A stretch of DNA of 64,000 bases from Celeribacter baekdonensis (GCF_900102315.1 NZ_FNBL01000008.1:147728-211727), one strand, 5' to 3'; counted from the stretch's first letter, positions 18,560-28,003 are shown. Program-made: numbers and translations. The notes: a model not told the origin generated them from the sequence alone.

Positions 18560-18586
18560 GCCCCTAGAGCCCCTAGAGCCCCTAGC
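18560..18586. repeat. Three direct copies of a 9-base unit in the AraC promoter region
   Basis: The unit GCCCCTAGA is repeated in tandem, with the third copy ending CCCCTAGC. It lies 13-39 bases before the AraC-family start codon and within the intergenic region shared with the SDR operon. It may be a binding site, or simple slippage. Confidence 0.7.
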
Positions 18587-18598
18587 GAAAGCATCATC

Positions 18599-19510
18599 AT
18601 GACTGCGGACATGACCCAGAAAACCCTCGAAGAGCTGCGCCACCTCATGGCGCATGCCGGAAACCGGCGAACGGAAACCGGAATCCCACGCCTTGCGATG
18701 GTAAAGGGACGTGTGCCCGAGCACGAGCTTGCGGCAGTCTATCAGCCGATGATCAACCTGATCCTGCAAGGATCGAAGACGATGTCGGTCGGCGACCGCA
18801 CCCTGCGCTACGATCCTGCCACCTATTTTGTGATGTCGGTCGATCTTCCGGCTATCGGCACCATCCACGCGGCCGAGGATGGCGCGCCCTATCTTGCAGT
18901 TGCCCTGACGCTGGAGCCAGCGCGCATCGCATCCTTGCTGGCCGACATCCCCCCGATCCGCGCAAACGCGCGTCAGGAGGGATTTTCCGTCGCGGCCGTC
19001 ACGCCGGACCTGCTGGATGCCTGGGCGCGTCTTCTGCGCCTGATGGCGCGGCCAGAGGACATCCCGGCACTGGCCCCGGTTTATGAGCGCGAGATCCTCT
19101 ATCGCGTGTTGTCCGGCCCGATGGGCACGATGATGCGCGACATCGCCACGCCCGACACGATGCTCCACCGCATCCATCAGGTTATTCAATGGCTCCGGAC
19201 AAATTACATGGAGCCGGTCACCATAGAGGCCATGGCAAGCCGCGCTGCCATGTCGGTGTCCGCCTTTCATAGGCACTTCAAGACAGTGACCTCGCTCAGC
19301 CCGCTGCAGTTCCAGAAGCAGCTGCGCCTGCTACAGGCGAGAACGCTTCTGCTGACCGGCGCAGGGACGGCCACCTCCGTCGCTTTCTCGGTCGGGTATG
19401 AAAGCACAACCCAATTCAGCCGGGAATATGCACGCCTGTTCGGCCTGCCACCGTCGCGCGACGCCGCGCGGGTGCTGGCCGAGATCCGAAACACCTCAAT
19501 CCAACCTTAA
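18599..19510 (+). CDS. AraC-family transcriptional regulator (YqhC-like)
   Basis: A 303-residue regulator. The N-terminal half (about 20-170) resembles the AraC_N arm of the YqhC group (GIPRLAMVKGRVPEHEL and VYQPMINLILQGSKTMSVGD). The C-terminal half is a double helix-turn-helix, with VTIEAMASRAAMSVSAFHRHFK and VAFSVGYESTTQFSREYARLFG. YqhC senses aldehydes and drives neighbouring reductases, so a similar role over the divergent SDR operon and the downstream VOC gene is plausible. The VOC gene starts 10 bases after its stop. Confidence 0.9.
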   Translation: MTADMTQKTLEELRHLMAHAGNRRTETGIPRLAMVKGRVPEHELAAVYQPMINLILQGSKTMSVGDRTLRYDPATYFVMSVDLPAIGTIHAAEDGAPYLAVALTLEPARIASLLADIPPIRANARQEGFSVAAVTPDLLDAWARLLRLMARPEDIPALAPVYEREILYRVLSGPMGTMMRDIATPDTMLHRIHQVIQWLRTNYMEPVTIEAMASRAAMSVSAFHRHFKTVTSLSPLQFQKQLRLLQARTLLLTGAGTATSVAFSVGYESTTQFSREYARLFGLPPSRDAARVLAEIRNTSIQP

Positions 19511-19520
19511 GGAAATCAAG

Positions 19521-19904
19521 ATGAATTTTACCCATATTGCTGTCGGCACCAACGACATCGAAGCCGCGCGCGAGTTTTACGACAAAGTGCTGGCCACCCT
19601 TGGCTGGTCCCGGATTGCGGATCTGGGCGACACCGGATCATTTTGGGGCGATGGCGCACCCAGCTTCATGGTCACCCTGCCGCGAAACGGTGCGCCCGCC
19701 ACGGCGGGAAACGGGACAACAATCAGCTTCCGAGCACCGGATCACGCCTCTGTCCACGCCTTTCATGAGGCGGCTATGACCCTCGGGATGCCTGACGAAG
19801 GCGCGGTAGGCCCCCGCCCTTGGGCTCCTGGCGCAATGGCGGCCTACACGCGCGACCCGGACGGGAACAAGCTGGCGGTGTACGGGATGGAAGCCACCAG
19901 CTAA
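19521..19904 (+). CDS. VOC-family (glyoxalase fold) protein
   Basis: A 127-residue protein beginning MNFTHIAVGTNDIEAAREFYDKVL, preceded by AAGGAAATCAAG. The second half shows FRAPDHASVHAFHEAAM and closes with YTRDPDGNKLAVYGME, the standard VOC end. The front His, middle His and final Glu-like position fit metal binding, although the last ligand is uncertain. It is probably co-transcribed with the AraC regulator 10 bases upstream. A second VOC gene lies in the divergent operon; the two are distinct in sequence. Confidence 0.87.
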   Translation: MNFTHIAVGTNDIEAAREFYDKVLATLGWSRIADLGDTGSFWGDGAPSFMVTLPRNGAPATAGNGTTISFRAPDHASVHAFHEAAMTLGMPDEGAVGPRPWAPGAMAAYTRDPDGNKLAVYGMEATS

Positions 19905-20305
19905 CGCGACAAGCAACAACTGAGGTTCGGCACTGCAGCGACACACCAGAGAGCCGTTTGATAATTCATGATGGGTCATCGGCGAATTGACGTTTCGAGT
20001 TCAGCAGGCTTAGCACGATTGACTGCGCCGCCGACTTGAAAGTTCGACGTTGCAAAGGGGTAATACCATTGCATAACCGCCGTCGGCGTTCAGTGCAGCA
20101 TTCCAGTGGGCTCCTTGCGAGCTTCGGATGCGGCGTGGCATTGGATGTTGGCGGGCTCCGATTAAAGGCAAGAACGGCCCGAAGCGGCCAATCGACGGCC
20201 GCTAAACCGACGTCCTCTTCGCGCCCATGCTGTTGAAAAAGTCTTTGTTGCGGCGCGGCAAGTCGTTTGATTCACTCAACTATGAGGGAATTGGAGGATT
20301 TCATC
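19905..20305. other. Gene-free region, probably IS-derived
   Basis: No convincing gene. TGTTGAAAAAGTCTTTGTTG at about 20228-20247 resembles the left terminus of IS1182-like elements just before the truncated transposase at 20306. Confidence 0.4.
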
Positions 20306-20623
20306 ATGATGGGAACTCAGGACGCACCGGCGCAGTTGTTTTATGACTTCGATTTGGACCGGCACGTGCCCTCGGATCACATGCTCCGAGAGATTGACCG
20401 TTTCCTCGATATGGATGGCATGCGGGAGGTTCTGCGCCCGTTCTACAGCTCCCCTAGGACGTCCCTCAATCGACCCGGGCTGATCATCCGGATGCTGGTC
20501 ATCGGCTATATCATGGGGATCCGTTCCGAGCGGCGACTTTGGCGTGATGAGGACAAGCTCGAGATTGTCCTGTCGGTTGGGATTGGCGGGGCGACAGTGA
20601 CGCAGGTGGCGCTCCGCCTTTGA
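20306..20623 (+). pseudogene. Truncated IS1182-family transposase (N-terminal part)
   Basis: The frame reads MMGTQDAPAQLFYDFDLDRH, then MLREIDRFLDMDGMREVLRP, FYSSPRTSLNRPGLIIRMLV and GYIMGIRSERRLW, the DUF772 N-terminal domain of IS1182-type transposases. After RSERRLW the similarity stops abruptly and the frame ends at 20623 in unrelated sequence. The central DDE domain is missing, so the copy is a fragment. It differs from the relic at 4752-5093, so the two come from different elements. Confidence 0.85.
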
Positions 20624-20774
20624 CATGCTGATGGCGCCAGAGACAGCTCCGTGCGGCGGGAAATTTCGCGAATTGGCATTTTATCACGCAATGCCCAACG
20701 TCGAATGACACTCAAAAATCCCATGTCGATCACTCCATATCTCCCTGAACAAAACCGTCAGGGCAATGTGTTCA

Positions 20775-20837
20775 CATGGGTCACTTCTCAGTGAAAATTT
20801 TGGGGCCTACCGGGTCAGTTCTCAACGTAAATCAACA
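20775..20837. mobile_element. Likely terminal end of an IS21-type element
   Basis: On the minus strand the stretch reads TGTTGATTTACGTTGAGAAC and continues to a second copy of the inner motif. The 13-mers GGGTCACTTCTCA (20778-20790) and GGGTCAGTTCTCA (20812-20824) are spaced 34 bases apart. Terminal TG-CA and repeated inner binding sites are typical of IS21-family ends. No istA or istB is nearby, so this is a solitary relic. Confidence 0.5.
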
Positions 20838-20889
20838 CCGATATTGGCGTAATCAGATGCGGAGAGACAATTATTGTTGGGTAAAGCCA

Positions 20890-21396
20890 TTAGAGATTCA
20901 TGTTCCGTTTTTTAGAGATGACCAAAAGGAGATAAATAGGCGTGAAACCAAAGAGGTGAGATCCGAACATCATGGCCGCAACCCATGGCCAAAGGAAGAT
21001 GACAGGTGGTCTTTCCTCACTCAACAAAAAAACATAGGGGGCTAGGAGGACTAAAATAAAGATCAGTAGCGTCCCTCGAACTTGTCTCCAATACCCGCTC
21101 AGCCATAGGGGACCAAGAGGCAGCGACTTGCCAGTCTTCACCACCTTCTCCACGAAAACCCGGTAGTAGAGCAAGACTTGAGCGGGGGCCGTGACAAATA
21201 CCATTGCCGTCATGATAAACAGGTGACATCCGGCATATTGCCGGGTGGCTTCGAACCGATTGAAGAGTTCAAGCGGCATAGGTGCCCAAGAAATGCTGCG
21301 TCTGATCGTTGATATGACGGTCGGCCCACCAAGCTTACAAATCGCATAGGGCACGGCGACATAGAGGGCCAACACGAGATAGAATATCGGCTTCAT
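20890..21396 (-). CDS. Hypothetical membrane protein (168 aa)
   Basis: The protein has three or four hydrophobic segments: FYLVLALYVAVPYAI (5-19), LFIMTAMVFVTAPAQVLLYY (59-78), a segment around TLLIFILVLLAPYVFLL, and VIFLWPWVAAMMFG with FTPIYLLLVIS near the C-terminus. It ends in a basic KKRNMNL. I recognise no family. The surrounding sequence is AT-richer and full of insertion relics, so horizontal origin is likely. There is no operon partner. Confidence 0.55.
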   Translation of the reverse strand: MKPIFYLVLALYVAVPYAICKLGGPTVISTIRRSISWAPMPLELFNRFEATRQYAGCHLFIMTAMVFVTAPAQVLLYYRVFVEKVVKTGKSLPLGPLWLSGYWRQVRGTLLIFILVLLAPYVFLLSEERPPVIFLWPWVAAMMFGSHLFGFTPIYLLLVISKKRNMNL

Positions 21397-21427
21397 TCGG
21401 TCGAATGCCGCGCGCAGCTCCGGCGTC

Positions 21428-21718
21428 TCATCCTTTGAGACGCAATAAATAATAGGGCGACTCTTTATTTGCCAAGGCCAGCGCAGTGTTTTCTTTGGTC
21501 ATAAAACACTCTGTTTTTCTCTTCGGGGACATGATTTCCCGTACAAGATAGAGCAATATCGAAAAACGTAGGACACTATCTGCCTTCCACACTGAATTTG
21601 CCCGAAGATGCTCTCCTGATGCGCCGCCTTGGCGAACGCCCGCGCGGCATCCTGGTCGCGCTTTACGACCCTCGAAATCAAAAGACGGTCGTCCGACAAA
21701 GCCTGCACCAATGCTCAT
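21428..21718 (-). CDS. Doubtful short hypothetical protein or gene relic
   Basis: Two overlapping minus-strand frames are open here. One gives 96 residues without resemblance to anything. The other (21499-21711) contains ALSDDRLLISRVVKRDQDAA, which faintly recalls the N-terminus of ECF sigma factors, but stops after 70 residues. Either a broken gene or chance. I do not assign a function. Confidence 0.25.
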   Translation of the reverse strand: MSIGAGFVGRPSFDFEGRKARPGCRAGVRQGGASGEHLRANSVWKADSVLRFSILLYLVREIMSPKRKTECFMTKENTALALANKESPYYLLRLKG

Positions 21719-21805
21719 TCTTTAATGACAACATAGTAAGTTGATCTCTCGGTAAGGAACGCCAAGCCCACAGGTCAATCATTTTTAACCAAATAGATCA
21801 GTTGG

Positions 21806-22150
21806 TTAAAAATGTGAGAGCTTTGCGGCAATGGGGTGATTGGTGAGAGTTAAACGTGTGGGGAGATCGGGTTTGTTGTGATCCCGACGCGTAAAGCGCT
21901 CCTCCGAAGAGATAAATCTATCCGCGCTCGCTTCAGCCGCACCGTTTAGAACGCCTCTGCGAGGCAATGAGACATCGAGCAATAGATCAAACACGCCGCT
22001 CACGCCCAATGCCCGAGCGCGTCTACTCAAGAAGCTGACAAACAATTCATCATCATGAAATTTGGCAGATACTAGCGGCATATTCGGTTCTCGGGACAGT
22101 TTTAACCCAGCATCCACGATTGCGCACACACCTCCAGCTTGCTTAGTCAA
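21806..22150 (-). CDS. Short protein with possible TniQ-like N-terminus
   Basis: A 114-codon frame. An internal start gives MPLVSAKFHDDELFVSFLSRRARALG, which resembles the opening of TniQ-domain proteins (small-DNA-element partners of Tn7-like transposition), where an acidic Glu-Leu is followed by SW/SF-L-R-A. The remainder does not match TniQ and the protein is far shorter than normal. If the call is right, this is a truncated remnant of a transposon. It lies just inside the accessory stretch, before the terminator of the nrdJ operon. Confidence 0.3.
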   Translation of the reverse strand: MTKQAGGVCAIVDAGLKLSREPNMPLVSAKFHDDELFVSFLSRRARALGVSGVFDLLLDVSLPRRGVLNGAAEASADRFISSEERFTRRDHNKPDLPTRLTLTNHPIAAKLSHF

Positions 22151-22163
22151 ATGCAGCGCCGGT

Positions 22164-22192
22164 CAAAAAAAGGGGGACCAAACTGGCCCCCC
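22164..22192 (-). terminator. Rho-independent terminator of the nrdJ operon
   Basis: Read on the minus strand, GGGGGCCAGTTTGGTCCCCC forms a stem, directly followed by TTTTTTTGA. It lies about 107 bases after the stop of the small gene at 22299, and marks the edge between core and accessory DNA. Confidence 0.85.
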
Positions 22193-22298
22193 TAGGTTCG
22201 CTGATCAGGCTCATATTTGATACCGCCCGGTAAGTTATTTTGCCTGCGGCCTGATCCGCGTCGGGAGCGAACGCATCCGCTCCAGAACTGTATTCTCC

Positions 22299-22559
22299 TT
22301 AGTGCAACACACGCCCCGCAGAGCTGTTGACCAACAAGATCGCACGACAGCCTTTGGCCCCTTCCGTACGATAATCCTGCACCGAATAGGTCACAGGAAA
22401 ATTGGCGACACAGACGGATTGGCTGCCGCCATAGGCCTCGGCCAAAGGCCCGGCGGCCTCCGGCGCAAAATCGACCTCGATCGTATTGCCGCGCATCGTC
22501 AAACGCTCTGCGGTGAGCGCGTGACCGGCAATGGTGAAGACCATATCCATCTGTCCCAT
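22299..22559 (-). CDS. Hypothetical protein downstream of nrdJ (86 aa)
   Basis: The start is 5 bases after the nrdJ stop, with GAGGGG as ribosome-binding site, so it belongs to the same transcript. The sequence, MGQMDMVFTIAGHALTAERL through VCVANFPVTYSVQD to AILLVNSSAGRVLH, has no membrane segment and two cysteines. I do not recognise a family. The close coupling to nrdJ makes a role in nucleotide reduction or its control conceivable, but nothing in the sequence shows it. Confidence 0.7.
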   Translation of the reverse strand: MGQMDMVFTIAGHALTAERLTMRGNTIEVDFAPEAAGPLAEAYGGSQSVCVANFPVTYSVQDYRTEGAKGCRAILLVNSSAGRVLH

Positions 22560-22564
22560 GCCCC

Positions 22565-25500
22565 TCAGCTACAGCCCGACGTGCCGCCGCAGGTGTTGCA
22601 TTTCATGCAGGTGCCGTTGCGCACCAGCGTGTAGTTGCCGCATTCGCCACAGGGATCGCCCTCATAGCCCTGCATCTTCGCCTTGGTGCGCGCGTCCATC
22701 GACATGGACGAAGACACGGTGACCGAGGAGATCGCAGTGCCACTTGTGGTGCCGGATTTCACCTCTGGCACCAGTGTTTGCAGCGCCACCTCGGCGTCAA
22801 TCGAGCTATCAAGCGCCACGATCCCGCTTTGCATCCCGCCCTGAAGCACGATCAATTCCTGCGGCATCCGTTTGCGCAGATAGCCGGTCGAAGAGATTTG
22901 TTTCAGCACTTCGATGGATTTGGCAGAGGCGGCTTCAGACGGTTTTTGCACATTGGCCACGCCCTCTTCTTCGCCGCGCCCCAGATCGTCAAAAGCATGA
23001 CCCGCCGGTTTCACATGAGCCAAATCGGTACGGTCCAGATAGGACACGGCCAATTCACGGAAGATGTAATCCAGGATCGAGGTGGCGTTTTTGATCGAGT
23101 CATTGCCCTGCACCATGCCCGAGGGCTCGAATTTGGTGAAGGTGAAGGCATCGACAAACTCTTCGAGCGGCACGCCATATTGCAGACCGACCGAGATTGC
23201 GATGGCGAAATTGTTCATCATCGCCCGGAAGCCAGCACCCTCTTTGTGCATGTCGATGAAAATCTCACCCAGAGTGCCATCCTCATATTCGCCGGTGCGC
23301 AAATAGACCTTATGCCCGCCGACGACCGATTTCTGGGTGTAGCCTTTGCGACGGCTGGGAAGTTTTTCACGGCCCCGCGCCACTTCTTTGATGATCACCT
23401 TTTCAACGATCTTCTCGGCCAGAACGGCGGCTTTTTCCTGCGGCGTGCCGGTGGCGAGGATTTCCTCGGCCTCGTCATCATCGTCGATCAAAGCGCTCGC
23501 CAAAGGCTGCGACAGTTTCGAGCCATCGCGGTAAAGCGCATTGGCTTTCACCCCCAAAGACCAAGACAGCTCATAGGAGGCCAGGCAATCCTCGATGGTG
23601 GCGTCATTCGGCATGTTGATGGTTTTCGAGATCGCGCCGGAGATAAACGACTGAGCAGCGGCCATCATGGTGATGTGGCTGTTGACCGACAGGTAACGCT
23701 TGCCTTTTTTGCCACAGGCATTGGCGCAATCGAACACCGAATAATGCTCTTCTTTGAGGAAAGGCGCGCCTTCGAGCGTCATTGTGCCGCAAACGTGATC
23801 ATTGGCGGCGTCGATGTCGGCCTTGGTAAAGCCCAAGGAGCGCAGCAAATCAAAGGACGGATCGTTGAGCTTGGCCTTTGGAATGCCCAAAGTGCCGGTG
23901 CAGAAATCTTCGCCCAGTGTCCATTGGTTGAACACGAAACGGATGTCGAAAGCAGAGGGCAGCGCGGCTTCGATTTTCTCGATCTGGGCCGAGCCAAAGC
24001 CGTGACCGATCAGCGCGGTGTGGTTGATCCCCGGCGCATTGCCGATGGACCCATGACCGACCGCATAGGAGATGATCTCTTCGATCTCGCTTGAGGGGTA
24101 GCCGAGTTTTTCCAGTGCTGCGGGCACCGAGCGGTTGATGATTTTGAAATAGCCGCCGCCTGCGAGTTTCTTGAATTTCACCAGCGCGAAATCCGGCTCA
24201 ATCCCGGTGGTGTCGCAATCCATCACCAAACCGATGGTGCCGGTCGGCGCAATCACGGAAACCTGCGCGTTGCGAAAGCCGTTTTTCTCGCCAAGGCTCA
24301 GCGCCTCATCCCATGCGGTTTTGGCCAGTTCGACCAAATGCGCGTCCGGGCAATTGGCGTGATCCAATGCCACCGGTTTGACCTCAAGCGCGTCATAGCC
24401 GGTGGATTTGCCATAGGCTGCGGTGCGGTGGTTGCGGATGACACGGAGCATGTGGTCGCGGTTGGCCTCATAGCGCGAGAACGCGCCCAATTCGCCGGCA
24501 ATCTCGGCGGATGTGGCATAGGACACCCCGGTCATGATCGCGGTCAAAGCGCCCGCCAATGCCCGGCCCTCGTCCGAGTCATAGCCAAAGCCCATGTTCA
24601 TCAACAGCCCGCCGATGTTGGCATAGCCAAGGCCCAGCGTGCGGAAGTCATAGGAGCGCTGCGCGATTTCTTTTGACGGGAACTGCGCCATCATCACCGA
24701 AATCTCAAGCGTCAGCGTCCATATCCGGGTGGCGTGCATATAGGCTTCGGCGTCAAACCGCCCGTCTTTGAGGAAGGTCAGCAAGTTCATCGAGGCGAGG
24801 TTACAGGCCGTGTCATCGAGGAACATATACTCGGAACAGGGGTTCGAGCCGCGGATTTGACCGTCTTCTGGGCAGGTGTGCCAGGCATTGATCGTGTCGT
24901 GGAACTGGATGCCCGGATCGGCACAGGCCCAAGCGGCGTGACCCACATCTTGCCACAGATCACGGGCATTGACGGTCTTGGCGACCTTGCCATCGGTGCG
25001 ACGCAAAAGCTCCCATTCGGCGTCGTCTTTGACGGCCTTGAGGAAAGCGTCGGTGACGCGCACGGAGTTGTTGGAGTTTTGGCCCGACACAGACGCATAG
25101 GCCTCAGAGTCCCAATCGGTGTCATAGGTCGGGAATTCGATCGAGGAATAGCCCTGTTTCGCGTAATCGAGCACGCGTTTGACATAGGTTTCCGGGATGC
25201 AGACCTGTTTCGCCGATTTGATCGCCGCTTTCAGTGCCACGTTTTTGGCCGGATCGAACGCGTCATCCTCTTTGCCGTCCCATGTGCCGATGGCGTCAAA
25301 AATCTGGTTCAACTGGCGTTCGTGCATCTTCGAGCCCGCGACAATGGACGCCACTTTTTGCTCTTCGATCACCTTCCAGTTGATGAATTCTTCGATATCC
25401 GGGTGATCCATGTCACAGATCACCATTTTCGCAGCACGGCGCGTGGTGCCCCCCGATTTGATCGCGCCCGCCGCCCGGTCACCGATTTTCAGAAAGCCCA

Positions 25501-26263
25501 TGAGACCGGAGGATTTGCCACCGCCCGACAGCGCCTCATTGGCGGCGCGCAGGGACGAGAAATTGGTGCCCGTGCCGGAGCCGTATTTGAACAGCCGCGC
25601 TTCGCGGACCCAAAGGTCCATGATGCCGCCGTCAGACACCAGATCATCCTTCACCGATTGGATGAAACAGGCGTGGGGCTGCGGGTGCTCATAGGCGGAG
25701 GTCGAACGGGTCAGCTCGCCAGATTTGTAATCGACATAATAATGCCCCTGCCCCGGACCGTCGATGCCGTAAGCCCAATGCAGACCGGTGTTGAACCACT
25801 GCGGGCTGTTCGGCGCGCCCATTTGCGCCGCCAAGGTAAAGCGCATGTCATCGTAATAGGCGCGGGCGTCGTCCTCAGAGGTGAAATAACCGCCCTTCCA
25901 GCCCCAATAGGCCCAAGCGCCAGCCAAACGGTCAAACACTTGTTTTGCCGAGCTCTCGCCACCAAAGCGCGCGTCCTCAGGCAGTTTCGCCAAAGCATCT
26001 TCGTCGGGAACAGAGCGCCACAAAAACGACGGAACGCCTTTTTCACGGACTTTTTTCAACGCGGCCGGGACACCGGCCTTGCGGAAATATTTTTGAGCGA
26101 TGACATCGGACGCGACCTGTGACCACCGCGCCGGGATTTCACAATCATCAAGTTTAAACACCACGGTGCCGTCCGGATTGCGAATCTCGGATGTGGTCGT
26201 GGTGAACTCCAACTCCGCATATGCGTCTTGGCCTGCTGTGGTGAATTTACGTTCGATCTTCAT
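22565..26263 (-). CDS. nrdJ: Adenosylcobalamin-dependent (class II) ribonucleoside-diphosphate reductase
   Basis: A 1232-residue single-chain enzyme that makes deoxyribonucleotides with B12 and therefore works with or without oxygen. The start [20 protein letters not shown] is the usual N-terminus. Key parts are [20 protein letters not shown] near 240, [20 protein letters not shown] near 480 (barrel finger region with active-site residues), and [20 protein letters not shown] near 675. A TSCPD-like tail follows, and the C-terminus has a CxxC-rich zinc module with [15 protein letters not shown] and [11 protein letters not shown]. No nrdAB or nrdDG is in the window. Two NrdR boxes lie upstream. 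Confidence 0.97.
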   Translation of the reverse strand: MKIERKFTTAGQDAYAELEFTTTTSEIRNPDGTVVFKLDDCEIPARWSQVASDVIAQKYFRKAGVPAALKKVREKGVPSFLWRSVPDEDALAKLPEDARFGGESSAKQVFDRLAGAWAYWGWKGGYFTSEDDARAYYDDMRFTLAAQMGAPNSPQWFNTGLHWAYGIDGPGQGHYYVDYKSGELTRSTSAYEHPQPHACFIQSVKDDLVSDGGIMDLWVREARLFKYGSGTGTNFSSLRAANEALSGGGKSSGLMGFLKIGDRAAGAIKSGGTTRRAAKMVICDMDHPDIEEFINWKVIEEQKVASIVAGSKMHERQLNQIFDAIGTWDGKEDDAFDPAKNVALKAAIKSAKQVCIPETYVKRVLDYAKQGYSSIEFPTYDTDWDSEAYASVSGQNSNNSVRVTDAFLKAVKDDAEWELLRRTDGKVAKTVNARDLWQDVGHAAWACADPGIQFHDTINAWHTCPEDGQIRGSNPCSEYMFLDDTACNLASMNLLTFLKDGRFDAEAYMHATRIWTLTLEISVMMAQFPSKEIAQRSYDFRTLGLGYANIGGLLMNMGFGYDSDEGRALAGALTAIMTGVSYATSAEIAGELGAFSRYEANRDHMLRVIRNHRTAAYGKSTGYDALEVKPVALDHANCPDAHLVELAKTAWDEALSLGEKNGFRNAQVSVIAPTGTIGLVMDCDTTGIEPDFALVKFKKLAGGGYFKIINRSVPAALEKLGYPSSEIEEIISYAVGHGSIGNAPGINHTALIGHGFGSAQIEKIEAALPSAFDIRFVFNQWTLGEDFCTGTLGIPKAKLNDPSFDLLRSLGFTKADIDAANDHVCGTMTLEGAPFLKEEHYSVFDCANACGKKGKRYLSVNSHITMMAAAQSFISGAISKTINMPNDATIEDCLASYELSWSLGVKANALYRDGSKLSQPLASALIDDDDEAEEILATGTPQEKAAVLAEKIVEKVIIKEVARGREKLPSRRKGYTQKSVVGGHKVYLRTGEYEDGTLGEIFIDMHKEGAGFRAMMNNFAIAISVGLQYGVPLEEFVDAFTFTKFEPSGMVQGNDSIKNATSILDYIFRELAVSYLDRTDLAHVKPAGHAFDDLGRGEEEGVANVQKPSEAASAKSIEVLKQISSTGYLRKRMPQELIVLQGGMQSGIVALDSSIDAEVALQTLVPEVKSGTTSGTAISSVTVSSSMSMDARTKAKMQGYEGDPCGECGNYTLVRNGTCMKCNTCGGTSGCS

Positions 26264-26642
26264 CTTATGCCCGCCTCATTTTATCAGGCCTCAACCTGAT
26301 TCAGCCCGTCAAAGCCCGTTGTTTTTCAGATCCGCTGCGGCTTCAAACACAGATTCAAATCCGCCGCATGTCTCAACTCATCGCCCGCCGCATGCCCATC
26401 TACATCTTGTGTTCAAGCCTGTGAGCGACATCCCAACCGCAGAGCAAAATTCTCCTCCCTCCGAAGCCGCGCATCGCGTTCGGTCCGTCAGGTGAGTCTC
26501 TCATGTCTTCGGTCTGGTCTTGGTGGCCGATCAAACGAAATAATCCGCAATTCCCTACCTAAAACGCATGTTTCAGATCGGTTCCCCGGCGGTCATTCGT
26601 TGGATCACTTCCCCGCGACTCTTGTCCCTCACCGCCTGACAA
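26264..26642 (-). other. Long leader of nrdJ, no gene seen
   Basis: About 380 bases between the nrdJ start and the NrdR boxes. I looked for cobalamin riboswitch landmarks on the minus strand (the GCCACTG-type B12 box) and did not see them. A GCGGC/GCCGC inverted repeat at about 26330-26370 may form a hairpin in the leader. Confidence 0.4.
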
Positions 26643-26689
26643 CAACTAAATGTAGTGTTCCGTCAACCAGCTCACACAATGTGCAGCGT
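26643..26689 (-). promoter_or_regulatory. Pair of NrdR boxes upstream of nrdJ
   Basis: Box 1 is CAACTAAATGTAGTGT (26643-26658) and box 2 is ACACAATGTGCAGCGT (26674-26689). Against the NrdR palindrome ACACTATATATAGTGT they match at 12 and 11 of 16 positions. Their starts are exactly 31 bases apart, about three helical turns, as known for paired NrdR sites. They lie about 380 bases before the nrdJ start, implying a long leader or a second, closer promoter. Confidence 0.7.
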
Positions 26690-27319
26690 GTTTGCCCCTC
26701 AGGTCAATGTCATTTTAAGGCTTCGTAAACCAAAAAATCGGTTGACGAAAATTGCCCACAGGCAGGCGCGATTCGAATATCTCGGCGTTAATAAATTTTC
26801 CTTTGTTTCCCATAGGTTTCGCCAAATACATTAACCAATTGCGCGAGCAATTGTGGATAAGTGCCAGGTGCAAAAAAAATAGTCATACGCGCACAGCCTA
26901 AGCAATTTGCCCAAACGGTCGACACACAACATATTGTGCTCACCTCGCCTTTTCGCAGGCGCAGAAAGGGCCCATTCATGATAATTTCAAGGGAAATATG
27001 CAGCTTTAACGGGTCACAGCCCGTCGAAAAATCATCGTCAGGTTGAAACTTCGCCGCCAAACAGCATTCGAATCAAATATCGTGGCACGTCCTTCAAAGG
27101 CGAAGAGATCGACCACAGCCGTTGCAGAGACACGGCGCATGAACGCAGCGCATGAACGCGGCATATGACAAAGGACACCTAAAGCGTTCCGCCTTTCCCC
27201 TGTCTCAAGTTAAAAGCATGACGCTTTAAACGAAAAAGGAGCGCAGATGCGCCCCAAACTCTCGCTAAAACCAGCCACACCGCAATAGCACCCCAACGGG
27301 CAATGTCTCTGAGAGAAAA
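26690..27319. other. Gene-free region upstream of nrdJ
   Basis: No convincing gene in 630 bases. One perfect DnaA box TGTGGATAA lies at 26853-26861. A direct repeat of GCGCATGAACGC occurs near 27137-27160. An AAAGCGT (27181-27187) / ACGCTTT (27221-27227) inverted pair with a 33-base spacer suggests a hairpin or an intergenic repeat. Confidence 0.45.
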
Positions 27320-27396
27320 TGGTCGGGGCGAGAAGATTCGAACTTCCGACCCCCTGTACCCAAAACAGGTGCGCTACCAGGCTGCGCCACGCCCCG
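27320..27396 (-). tRNA. tRNA-Pro (TGG)
   Basis: A 77-base cloverleaf on the minus strand, starting CGGGGCG and ending CGCCCCGACCA. The anticodon stem CCTGT/ACAGG encloses TTTGGGT with anticodon TGG. The D arm is GCGCAGCCTGGTAGCGC and the T loop TTCGAAT. CCA is encoded. Confidence 0.95.
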
Positions 27397-27490
27397 ACCG
27401 TGCTGCGGTTCCTACCCTGCTCTGCGCCCGATGAAAAGACGTTTTCTGCGCAAAGTGAAACCTTTATGCATTCTCTCCTGCATTCGCCAC

Positions 27491-28003
27491 TCAGTCACAG
27501 GGATCAGCGGCCTCTGGCCCAAAGGCCGGATGACGCAAAACATCCCCCACCGAGATCCCCATCGCGCCAGCCAGCCCGCCGTTGATCTCAAGCACAGCAA
27601 AGACCGCATTTCCGCCGGAGATCGGCGTGCGATCCAGCGGCACGGCGCGCTCATGCACCTTTGTGATCACGCCACGGCGATCGACAAAGATCATATCCAA
27701 AGGGATCAGCGTATTGGCCATCCAAAACGCCGCGGGACCGGGTGTGTCATAAACAAAGAGCATGCCGTGAGACCGCGCCATCTCAGGCCGGTTCATCAAC
27801 CCCAGCGCACGCTCACCAGCATCATCGGCCAGTTCGACGCTAAAGCGCGCCGAAACAGAGGGGCCAGATAAAACCACCTCATCCATGCGACAGGCATGGG
27901 GGGGAGACGCAGGTGTTGCCTGCGCCTGTGCTGCGCCCGAAAGCGCCATCACATAAAGGCAAATCGCGACCTTAGATAAGGTCGCACATCGATTAGGAAT
28001 CAC
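27491..28003 (-). CDS. DUF192 family exported protein
   Basis: A GTG start at 28003, inside the last codons of the cold-shock gene (11-base overlap), gives 170 residues beginning with a signal peptide: [18 protein letters not shown], likely cut before TPASP. The DUF192 core is visible as [20 protein letters not shown], followed by [16 protein letters not shown] and the closing [11 protein letters not shown]192 proteins are small secreted beta-barrel proteins with no known reaction. The overlap suggests translational coupling with the cold-shock gene. Confidence 0.88.
   Translation of the reverse strand: MIPNRCATLSKVAICLYVMALSGAAQAQATPASPPHACRMDEVVLSGPSVSARFSVELADDAGERALGLMNRPEMARSHGMLFVYDTPGPAAFWMANTLIPLDMIFVDRRGVITKVHERAVPLDRTPISGGNAVFAVLEINGGLAGAMGISVGDVLRHPAFGPEAADPCD

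Noticed and set aside
11594..22192. Integrative element with att repeats at tRNA-Asn
   Set aside because: No integrase gene and no second copy of the tRNA 3' end were found, so I describe only an accessory stretch.
22778..26122. Long plus-strand frames of 438 and 462 codons opposite nrdJ
   Set aside because: They are antisense frames in a strongly codon-biased GC-rich gene, and their translations are His/Arg-rich without any domain.
26264..26642. Cobalamin riboswitch before nrdJ
   Set aside because: The characteristic B12-box and conserved core sequences were looked for on the minus strand and not found.
26788..27060. 90-codon minus-strand frame upstream of the nrdJ control region
   Set aside because: No ribosome-binding site or known motif; the composition is that of intergenic DNA.
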